A stretch of DNA of 64,000 bases, taken from NCBI RefSeq assembly GCF_030435705.1, contig NZ_CP129382.1:2575501-2639500 (forward strand), read 5' to 3'. Both the position numbers and the translations under genes were made by a program. The stretch is from Rhizobium sp. SSA_523. GTDB taxonomy: Bacteria > Pseudomonadota > Alphaproteobacteria > Rhizobiales > Rhizobiaceae. Position 1 is the first letter of the stretch. Each line of letters starts with the position of its first letter. Below the pieces are notes generated by a model, which had not been told where the DNA came from, searched no databases, and worked only from the letters and a program-made list of their open reading frames with translations. Of this stretch, positions 57,651 through 64,000 are shown piece by piece.

Positions 57651-58381
57651 TCCAGATGGGCAATCAGGTGATCCACCGTCTGAAAGGCAAGAACGTCCGG
57701 CAGAACCGGGCGGCTGATCATGATGACCTCAAGCCCCAGCGCCCGGGCGGCTGCGATCTTGCCGTAGCTGGCCGTTCCACCGGAATTCTTGCAGACGATC
57801 ACCTCGATCCTCTCTGCCGAGAGCAGCGCCCGCTCATCCGCCTCGAGAAACGGGCCGCGGGCGGTCAGGTAGCGCACGAAAGGCAGGCTGAGCGGCGGTT
57901 CCACCGGATCGACACTGCGCACAAGGTAATCATGCTGCGGCGCGGCCTCGAAAGGCAGGAGCTCCTGACGCCCCAGCGCCAGAAAGGCGCGGCGGGGTTT
58001 CTCCTCGAGAGCGGCGACGGCCGCTTCGACGGAGGCGACCTCCAGCCAGCGATCGCCCGCCTGCCGTTCCCAGGCCGGGCGACGAAGCGCCACGACCGGA
58101 ACGCCGGCAATGTCACCCGCCTTGGCCGCATTGGCCGAGATTTGCGCCGCATAGGGATGTGTGGCATCGATCAGCAGGGCGACGCCGCGCTCCTTCAGCT
58201 CGTCGGCGAGCCCTTTTGCCCCGCCGAAGCCGCCGATCCGCACCGGCACCGGCTGGGGAGCAGGCGTCCTGGTCCGTCCGGCCAGCGACAATTCGAGCCG
58301 AAAGCGCTCAAGGCCCGCAAGGCGTTGCGCCAGCTGCCGGGCTTCCGTCGTGCCGCCGAGAATGAGAATGGAGGGGTCCAT
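57605..58381 (-). CDS. cobK: Precorrin-6A reductase CobK
   Basis: 258 aa NADPH-dependent reductase (CbiJ/CobK family). ILILGGTTEARQLAQRLAG at the N-terminus, IGGFGGAKGLADEL, LIDATHPYAAQISANAA, LALGRQELLPFE, and VIVCKNSGGTASYGKIAAARAL. ATG 58381 lies 5 nt after AGGAG; an adjacent ATG at 58384 has poorer spacing. It is the only minus-strand gene between cobJ and cobL. Its 3' end overlaps cobJ by 46 bp and its 5' end abuts cobL, so its promoter and SD must lie inside cobL. Confidence 0.95.
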   Translation of the reverse strand: MDPSILILGGTTEARQLAQRLAGLERFRLELSLAGRTRTPAPQPVPVRIGGFGGAKGLADELKERGVALLIDATHPYAAQISANAAKAGDIAGVPVVALRRPAWERQAGDRWLEVASVEAAVAALEEKPRRAFLALGRQELLPFEAAPQHDYLVRSVDPVEPPLSLPFVRYLTARGPFLEADERALLSAERIEVIVCKNSGGTASYGKIAAARALGLEVIMISRPVLPDVLAFQTVDHLIAHLDQAFPPDLSPQDRGE

Positions 58382-58382
58382 C

Positions 58383-59639
58383 ATGGCTCCTGAATCGTCC
58401 GCCTCCCTTGTAACCGGTCAGCCCTGGTTGTCCATCATCGGCATTGGCGAAGACGGATTGGCCGGTCTTGGCGCGGGTGCCCGGCGTGCAATCGAGACGG
58501 CTGAGCTTGTGTTCGGCGGCAAACGGCACATTGAACTGGCGCAAGACGCCATTCGCGGCGAAGCGAGGACCTGGCCGCAGCCTTTCGACAGGGCCATGCA
58601 GGCGGTTCTTGCACTGCGCGGGCAAAGCGTCTGCGTGCTTGCCTCCGGCGACCCCTTCTACTTCGGCGTCGGCGTCACGCTCGCCCGGCATCTGGCAAGG
58701 CATGAATACCGCGTCTATCCCCACCCTTCCGCCTTTTCGCTCGCCGCCGCCCGGCTGGGTTGGGCCTTGCAGGAGGTCGAGACCGTCTCGCTGCATGGCC
58801 GCCCCATCGACCTCATCCGGCCCTTGCTGCATCCCGGCCGGCGGATCCTCGCGCTGACCTCGGATGCGGAGGGACCGGCGCAGCTGGCCTCGCTTCTGAC
58901 GGAGAGCGGATTTTCAGCGAGCCGGATCACGGTCCTGGAAGCGCTTGGCGGCGAACGCCAGCGGGAGCGGTCCACCCTGGCAAGTGCCTTCGACATGACC
59001 GGGATCGATCCGCTGAATCTCGTGGCAATCGAAGTGGAGACCGGGCCGGACGCGCGCCTCCTGCCCCTCGGCTTCGGCCTGCCGGACGAATTGTTCGAGC
59101 ATGACGGGCAGATCACCAAGCGGGAGATTCGCGCCGCCACGCTCTCCGCCCTGTCGCCCCTGAGGGGCGAGATCCTCTGGGATATCGGCGCCGGCTCCGG
59201 ATCGATCGCCATCGAATGGATGCTGGCGCATCCCTCGATGCGGGCCATTGCCATCGAGCACCAGAGCGAGAGGGCCGCGCGCATTCGCCGCAATGCTAGG
59301 CGCTTCGGGGTTCCCTCGCTGGACCTGATCGAAGGCAAGGCGCCCCAGGCGCTGGCCGGTCTACCGCAACCGGATGCGATCTTCATCGGCGGCGGCGGCA
59401 GCGGCGAGGGTGTCTTGCCCGCCGCCCTTGAGGCCTTGAAACCGGGCGGGCGCCTGGTGGCCAATGCCGTGACGCTGGAAATGGAGCGCGTTCTGCTGGA
59501 TGCTCACGAAGAACGAGGCGGCCGCCTCACTCGTCTCGCCATCGACCGGGCCGAACCGGTCGGACGAATGACGGGATGGCGGCCGGCCATGCCGGTCACG
59601 CAATGGATTTTCCACAAGCCAGAGGATGAAGGACGATGA
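58383..59639 (+). CDS. cobL: Precorrin-6Y C(5,15)-methyltransferase (decarboxylating) CobL
   Basis: 418 aa bifunctional enzyme. The N-terminal CbiE-like half (~1-210; GIGEDGLAGLGAGARRAI, CVLASGDPFYFGVGVTLAR) is followed by a CbiT-like half with SAM site LWDIGAGSGSIAIEWM (~265-280) and GGGGSGEGVLPAALEALKPGGRLV (in two parts: GGGGSGEGVL, LKPGGRLV). Methylates C5 and C15 and decarboxylates ring C acetate. ATG 58383 has GGAGGGG 6-8 nt upstream. Its start codon overlaps that of divergent cobK's upstream ATG option within CATG. Confidence 0.95.
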   Translation: MAPESSASLVTGQPWLSIIGIGEDGLAGLGAGARRAIETAELVFGGKRHIELAQDAIRGEARTWPQPFDRAMQAVLALRGQSVCVLASGDPFYFGVGVTLARHLARHEYRVYPHPSAFSLAAARLGWALQEVETVSLHGRPIDLIRPLLHPGRRILALTSDAEGPAQLASLLTESGFSASRITVLEALGGERQRERSTLASAFDMTGIDPLNLVAIEVETGPDARLLPLGFGLPDELFEHDGQITKREIRAATLSALSPLRGEILWDIGAGSGSIAIEWMLAHPSMRAIAIEHQSERAARIRRNARRFGVPSLDLIEGKAPQALAGLPQPDAIFIGGGGSGEGVLPAALEALKPGGRLVANAVTLEMERVLLDAHEERGGRLTRLAIDRAEPVGRMTGWRPAMPVTQWIFHKPEDEGR

Positions 59640-60034
59640 TGATTGCCGGGATCGGGTGCCGCCGCGGCACCAGTGCCGAAACTGTAATGGCCGTGCTCGA
59701 GGAGGCGCTTGCAGCCGCGGGCAAGACCGGAGAGCGGCCGGCACGACTGGCAACTGGGACGCTGAAGGCCGATGAGGCGGGGCTTCTCGAGGCTGCCGCA
59801 CGGCTGAAGCTCGATCTGGCGATCCTCACCGAGGCGGAAATGGAGGCTGTGTCCGACCGCACGCTGACGGTATCGCCGCACAGTGTGGGACATGCCGGGG
59901 TGTCGAGCTTTTGCGAGGCGGCGGCACTGGCGGCCGGCGGCGCCTCTGCAAGGCTGCTTGGTCCCCGTCACGTCTCGCAGGGCGTCACCTGCGCGCTGGC
60001 CATGACAGAAGACGAGACAGAGGACGCCGCATGA
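59639..60034 (+). CDS. cobE: Cobalamin biosynthesis protein CobE
   Basis: 131 aa, CbiG C-terminal-like ([21 protein letters not shown], then [23 protein letters not shown] helices and [19 protein letters not shown]). The biochemical role of CobE is not settled; in the anaerobic pathway the related domain is fused to CbiG. Two ATGs overlap the cobL stop: 59636 (ATGA) and 59639 (TGATG); I use 59639 for its 5-nt spacing from AAGGA. It ends in ATGA, shared with cobM. Confidence 0.88.
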   Translation: MIAGIGCRRGTSAETVMAVLEEALAAAGKTGERPARLATGTLKADEAGLLEAAARLKLDLAILTEAEMEAVSDRTLTVSPHSVGHAGVSSFCEAAALAAGGASARLLGPRHVSQGVTCALAMTEDETEDAA

Positions 60035-60804
60035 CGGTTCACTTCATCGGCGCGGGCCCCGGTGCCGCCGATCTCATCACGGTGCGCGGGCGCGACCTCA
60101 TTGCCCGCTGCCCGGTCTGCCTCTATGCCGGGTCCATCGTGCCGCGCGAACTGCTGGACTATTGCCCCGCCGGCGCCCGTATCGTCGATACGGCCTCGCT
60201 GTCTCTCGACGAGATCGAGGCGGAATACTGGCGTGCCCATCAGGCAGGGCAGGATGTGGCGCGGCTGCATTCCGGCGACCTCTCGGTCTGGAGCGCCGTG
60301 GCCGAGCAGATGCGCCGGCTCGACCGGCTTGGCATGGATTACACGCTGACACCCGGCGTGCCCTCCTTTGCCGCCGCCGCCGCAGCGCTGAAGCGCGAGC
60401 TGACGATCCCGGAAGTCGCGCAGAGCCTCATCCTCACGCGCGTGTCCGGCCGTGCGTCGAAGATGCCGGAACGGGAGACGCTTGCAAATTTCGCCGCCAC
60501 CGGTGCAACGCTTGCGATCCACCTTGCCATTCACGCGCTGGAAACGATCATTGCGGAGTTGACGCCACATTACGGCGCCGATTGCCCCGTTGCGATCGTC
60601 GTGAAGGCCAGTTGGCCGGACGAGACGATCCTGCGCGGCACGCTCTCAACCATTGCCGCCGCGGTGGCCGCAGAGCCGATCGAGCGCACGGCACTGATCT
60701 TTGTCGGCCCTGGACTGAACGCGGAGGATTTTCGCGAGAGCGCGCTCTACAGCACCGATTATGTGCGCCGCTTCCGCTCCCCCAAAGGCAAGGACGAGGC
60801 ATGA
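60031..60804 (+). CDS. cobM: Precorrin-4 C(11)-methyltransferase CobM
   Basis: 257 aa. [20 protein letters not shown] binds [50 protein letters not shown] and [10 protein letters not shown] are typical of CobM. It methylates C11 of precorrin-4 to give precorrin-5. The start ATG 60031 overlaps the cobE stop (ATGA). The last 46 bp overlap the convergent cbiD gene. Confidence 0.95.
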   Translation: MTVHFIGAGPGAADLITVRGRDLIARCPVCLYAGSIVPRELLDYCPAGARIVDTASLSLDEIEAEYWRAHQAGQDVARLHSGDLSVWSAVAEQMRRLDRLGMDYTLTPGVPSFAAAAAALKRELTIPEVAQSLILTRVSGRASKMPERETLANFAATGATLAIHLAIHALETIIAELTPHYGADCPVAIVVKASWPDETILRGTLSTIAAAVAAEPIERTALIFVGPGLNAEDFRESALYSTDYVRRFRSPKGKDEA

Positions 60805-61904
60805 TGGGACGGGGTGAAGGGCGCTTCGCCGACAAGCTTGCCATTGCGGTCGAAGATCAGGATCTCGAGCGCGATATGGTCGCTGCGCAAGGCGCCCGCC
60901 GCCGTCTGCCAGGCCCGCGCGGCAATCAGATCGCCGAGCGCCAGCCCTGCCTCCAGCGCCAGTTGAAAGGCTTGCGCGACGGTATTGGCCCGGCGGATCG
61001 AATCCGAAAGATCCGCCGCGGCGCCGGCCTCGACCGCAACATCTGCCAGTGCCTCGAGATCGGCGAGACCCCGCTTGGAATGCACGTCGAGCATGCCCTG
61101 CGACAGCTTGGTCATCTTGGCAACGCCGCCGGCCACGGTCACCCGCGGCACAGGATGCTTGCGCAGATATTTCAGCATGCCGCCAACGAAATCGCCCATG
61201 TCGAGAAGCGCGGTCTCCGGCAGGCCGTGATGTGCCTGAACGGCTTTCTCCGTCGTCATGCCGGTTGCGCCGGCCACATGGACGAGACCTTCCGCCCGCG
61301 CGACGTCGATGCCCCGCCAGATCGAATGGATCCAGGCCGAGCAGGAAAACGGGATGACGATGCCGGTGGTGCCGAGCACAGAAAGCCCGCCCAGAATGCC
61401 CAGTCGCGGATTGAGGGTCTTCTGCGCCAGGTTTTCCCCTTCCGGAATGGAAATCTCGACGTCGAAATCGGCTCCCTCACCAACCACTTCGGCAATGGCC
61501 GCGCGGATCATCTGGCGCGGAACGGGGTTGATCGCGGGCTCTCCGGGCGCAATGGCAAGACCGGGTCTGGTGACCATGCCGACACCTTGGCCTGCGAAGA
61601 ACCGAATGCCGGCGCCTGGAGGTCCGCTCCTCAGGGTGGCGATGATCAAGGCACCATGGGTGACATCCGGATCATCGCCGGCATCCTTCACGATTCCGGC
61701 GCGGGCGAAACCCTGACCCTGTTCCTCCAGCGCCAGCGCGAAGCCCGGTCTTTGTCCGCCGGGCAGCGTCACCTCAACGAGATCGGGAAATCCGTGACCG
61801 GTGAGCGCCAGGCAGGCAGCCTTTGCCGCCGCCGCCGCGCAGGTGCCGGTGGTCCAGCCGCGGCGCAGATGTTGCGCCATATCGCTTCCGATTTCCGCTT
61901 CCAT
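60759..61904 (-). CDS. cbiD: Precorrin/cobalt-precorrin-5 (C1)-methyltransferase CbiD
   Basis: 381 aa from this start. [18 protein letters not shown] near the N-terminus is the CbiD signature, followed by [47 protein letters not shown] ([15 protein letters not shown]) and [18 protein letters not shown]. CbiD is the C1-methyltransferase best known from the anaerobic pathway; it stands in here for CobF, which is not in the window. The start is uncertain: ATG 61904, ATG 61940 and ATG 61880 (which has GGAAG 5 nt upstream) are all possible. Divergent from cobA by about 53 bp. Confidence 0.93.
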   Translation of the reverse strand: MEAEIGSDMAQHLRRGWTTGTCAAAAAKAACLALTGHGFPDLVEVTLPGGQRPGFALALEEQGQGFARAGIVKDAGDDPDVTHGALIIATLRSGPPGAGIRFFAGQGVGMVTRPGLAIAPGEPAINPVPRQMIRAAIAEVVGEGADFDVEISIPEGENLAQKTLNPRLGILGGLSVLGTTGIVIPFSCSAWIHSIWRGIDVARAEGLVHVAGATGMTTEKAVQAHHGLPETALLDMGDFVGGMLKYLRKHPVPRVTVAGGVAKMTKLSQGMLDVHSKRGLADLEALADVAVEAGAAADLSDSIRRANTVAQAFQLALEAGLALGDLIAARAWQTAAGALRSDHIALEILIFDRNGKLVGEAPFTPSHHASSLPLGERKRRT

Positions 61905-61957
61905 ACACGTTTCTATACCGCTGACACGATCTTGCGTCATCGGCAAAAGGCACATCC

Positions 61958-62749
61958 ATGAAGAAGCTTGCCCTTGATCGTCTGGCCGAGCGCCTCCCCG
62001 CCTTCGAGCCGGGCCATGTATGGCTGGCAGGGGCTGGCCCCGGCGATCCGCGTTACCTGACGCTGGAAGTCCTCGATGCGCTGACCAAGGCCGATATCCT
62101 GGTGCATGACGCGCTGGTGTCCGACGAGGTGCTGAGCTTCGCCCCGCAGGCGCAGGTTCACTATGCCGGAAAGCGCGGCGGCAAGCCCTCGACCGCGCAG
62201 GAGGACATCACCCTGTCGCTGATCCGCCTGGCGCGCCAGGGAAAACGCGTCCTGCGGCTGAAAGGCGGCGATCCCTTCATCTTTGGCCGCGGCGGCGAGG
62301 AAGCGGAAGCGCTGGCCCGAGCCGGCATTCCCTTTCGCATCCTGCCCGGCATGACCGCCGCGCTTGCGGCGCTTGCCTCGACTCGCATTCCGGCCACCAT
62401 GCGCGGCATGAGCAAGGCGATCACGCTGGCGACCGGCCATGCTGCCGGCGAAGAGGACGATCTCGACTGGGCAGCATTCGCCAGGACGCAGGAGCCGATC
62501 GTGATCTACATGGGGCTGAAGAACCTGCCGACGATCAGCCGGCTTCTGATCGATGGCGGACGCGCGCCGGAAACGCCGGCTGCGATCATCATGTCGGCCA
62601 CCACGGCAGAGGAAAGACTGCTGACGGCAACGCTTGGCACGCTCGCCTCGGAGGCGGAGCGCCAGGGCTTTGCCGCGCCGGCCCTGATCGTCATCGGCCA
62701 CATTGTCGGCATGCGCGATCTGCTGATGCCGCAGGAGCAGCCAAGATGA
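61958..62749 (+). CDS. cobA: Uroporphyrinogen-III C-methyltransferase CobA
   Basis: 263 aa SAM-dependent enzyme that makes precorrin-2, the branch point from heme to corrin. WLAGAGPGDPRYLTLEVLDAL, VLVHDALVSDEVL-type segment, RLKGGDPFIFGRGGEEAEAL, PGMTAALAALASTRIP and VIYMGLKNL are all standard for SUMT. It lacks the CysG siroheme-synthase domains. It ends in ATGA, overlapping cobB, and so forms an operon with it. Confidence 0.95.
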   Translation: MKKLALDRLAERLPAFEPGHVWLAGAGPGDPRYLTLEVLDALTKADILVHDALVSDEVLSFAPQAQVHYAGKRGGKPSTAQEDITLSLIRLARQGKRVLRLKGGDPFIFGRGGEEAEALARAGIPFRILPGMTAALAALASTRIPATMRGMSKAITLATGHAAGEEDDLDWAAFARTQEPIVIYMGLKNLPTISRLLIDGGRAPETPAAIIMSATTAEERLLTATLGTLASEAERQGFAAPALIVIGHIVGMRDLLMPQEQPR

Positions 62750-64000
62750 CGAAGGCCCTGATCATCGGCGCACCGCGCTCCGGCTCCGGCAAGACGAGCG
62801 TGACCATCGGTCTGCTGCGCGCCTTTGCCCGGCGCGGCATCAGGGTGCGCGGCATCAAGTCCGGACCGGATTATATCGATCCTGGCTTCCACCAGGCGGC
62901 GACGGGCATTGCGGGCCTCAATCTCGACAGTTGGGCCATGGAACCGCCGCTTGTACAGCACCTGCTGGCCAATGCGGCAGAGGGTATCGACCTGCTCCTG
63001 ATCGAAAGCGCCATGGGTCTTTTCGACGGCATTGCCGGCGGCGAGGGGCGTACCGGCTCAGCTGCCGATCTCTCCCGGCTGCTCGGCATCCCGGTCCTGC
63101 TGGTGCTCGATATATCCGGCCAAAGCCAGACGGCCGCCGCCGTCGCGGTCGGTTTTCGCCACTACGATCAAAATGTCCGCATGGCCGGCGTGGTGCTGAA
63201 CCGCGCTGGCAGCGAGCGCCACGTGCGTCTCTCCAGGGCGGCGATCGAGTCGGCAGGGCTTTCGGTCGTCGGCGCGGTCCTGCGCGACAGCATGCTGTCG
63301 CTGCCGGAGCGGCATCTGGGCCTTGTGCAGGCCACAGAACATCCGGCGATCGAGAGCCATATCGATCGGCTTGCCGATGCGATGGAGAGCGCGCTGGACC
63401 TGGATGCCATCCTGTCGCTTGCCGTTTCGATCGCGCCGGAGGCCGGCTCGCCGTCTGCGCATCTTTCTCCGCCGGGCCAGCGCATCGCCATCGCCTCCGA
63501 TGCCGCCTTCACCTTTCTCTACCCGCATCTTGGCCATCACTGGCGACAGGCCGGTGCGGAACTCGTGGCCTTTTCGCCGCTTGCCGATGAAGCGCCACCC
63601 GGCCATTGCGATGCCTGCTGGCTGCCAGGCGGCTATCCCGAGCTCTTCGCCGGCCGGATCGCCGCCGCGCACAAATTCAGGGCCGGCCTGGCCGATTTTG
63701 CAGCAACCCGGCCGGTGCATGGCGAGTGCGGCGGCTATATGGTGCTTGGCGAGAGCCTGGAGGATGCCGAGGGGCAAAGACATACGATGACGGGGCTTTT
63801 GTCGCATTCCACCAGCTTTGCCACCCGAAAGATGAATCTCGGCTATCGCCAGGCAACCTTATTGTCGGATGGCGCGCTCGGCCGGGCCGGTCAGGTGATC
63901 CGTGGGCATGAATTCCACTATGCCCGCGTCACGGATGCGGGCCGGGATGAAGCCTTTGCCGCGATTGCCGACGGCACCGGATCACCGATCGGCCTATCCG
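62746..64000 (+). CDS. cobB: Hydrogenobyrinic acid a,c-diamide synthase CobB, truncated by window end
   Basis: 418 codons are present and the frame is open at the right edge, so only the C-terminal end is missing. ATP- and glutamine-dependent amidotransferase for the a and c side chains. N-terminal P-loop IIGAPRSGSGKTSVTIGLL, then KSGPDYIDPGFH, ESAMGLFDG, and the glutaminase region LPGGYPELFAGR with nucleophile Cys in HGECGGYMVLGE. The start overlaps the cobA stop by 4 nt (ATGA). Confidence 0.95.
   Translation, partial: MTKALIIGAPRSGSGKTSVTIGLLRAFARRGIRVRGIKSGPDYIDPGFHQAATGIAGLNLDSWAMEPPLVQHLLANAAEGIDLLLIESAMGLFDGIAGGEGRTGSAADLSRLLGIPVLLVLDISGQSQTAAAVAVGFRHYDQNVRMAGVVLNRAGSERHVRLSRAAIESAGLSVVGAVLRDSMLSLPERHLGLVQATEHPAIESHIDRLADAMESALDLDAILSLAVSIAPEAGSPSAHLSPPGQRIAIASDAAFTFLYPHLGHHWRQAGAELVAFSPLADEAPPGHCDACWLPGGYPELFAGRIAAAHKFRAGLADFAATRPVHGECGGYMVLGESLEDAEGQRHTMTGLLSHSTSFATRKMNLGYRQATLLSDGALGRAGQVIRGHEFHYARVTDAGRDEAFAAIADGTGSPIGLS

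Noticed and set aside
1..64000. Mobile elements, prophage, CRISPR arrays, tRNA or rRNA genes
   Set aside because: I saw no transposase, integrase, direct-repeat array or tRNA/rRNA-like sequence; every larger gene has a core-genome family.

Overview
This is a GC-rich chromosomal segment from an alphaproteobacterium, almost certainly a member of the Rhizobiaceae (Rhizobium/Agrobacterium/Sinorhizobium relatives). The evidence is a full-length NdvB/ChvB-type cyclic beta-1,2-glucan synthase facing an NdvA/ChvA exporter, an RpoH2-type sigma-32 with an RpoH box, a CarD-FdxA-S4-helicase gene block, PhaA/PhaB with PhaR, a biotin-type pyruvate carboxylase, and a Pseudomonas denitrificans-style cob gene set. 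I see no phage, transposon, CRISPR or tRNA/rRNA genes. The window reads as ordinary, densely packed core chromosome.

Layout. 1-2.6 kb: end of a thiamine ABC importer operon (thiB'-thiP-thiQ). 2.6-11.0 kb: M48/LysM lipoprotein protease, rpoH2, carD, fdxA, S4 RNA-binding protein and a Suv3-like helicase. 11.4-11.9 kb: two small envelope stress genes. 12.1-15.3 kb: polyhydroxybutyrate genes phaB, phaA and regulator phaR, then rpmF. 15.4-22.9 kb: GST, mtgA, ispA, LysE exporter, OmpA-like lipoprotein, ispG, MFS transporter and DeoR regulator. 23.3-26.7 kb: pyc. 27-37.7 kb: ndvA and ndvB, convergent. 38.3-44.7 kb: M20 amidohydrolase, FAD oxidoreductase, EEP-family protein, cardiolipin synthase and a second M20 hydrolase. 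44.7-64.0 kb: cobalamin biosynthesis (cobC, cobD, cobQ, cobO, AdoCbl riboswitch, DUF1636, cobW, cobN, cobG, cobH, cobI, cobJ, cobK, cobL, cobE, cobM, cbiD, cobA and cobB, the last cut by the window end).

How it works together. The cob block covers most steps from uroporphyrinogen III (CobA) to cobalt insertion (CobN), adenosylation (CobO), amidation (CobB, CobQ) and side-chain attachment (CobC, CobD). CobG points to the oxygen-dependent ring-contraction route, but the C1-methylation/deacylation slot is filled by CbiD rather than CobF. A cobalamin riboswitch sits at the head of the DUF1636-cobW-cobN-cobG-cobH-cobI-cobJ operon. cobK and cbiD lie on the opposite strand inside the block and overlap their convergent neighbours.

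Regulation worth noting: two exact matches to the alphaproteobacterial general-stress (EcfG/RpoE2) promoter, GGAAC-N16-CGTT, lie upstream of rpoH2 and of the DUF3309/glycine-zipper lipoprotein pair. I found no clearly undescribed system. The least characterised items are the DUF1636 protein under the riboswitch, the DUF3309/lipoprotein stress pair, and the low-complexity tail of the helicase.
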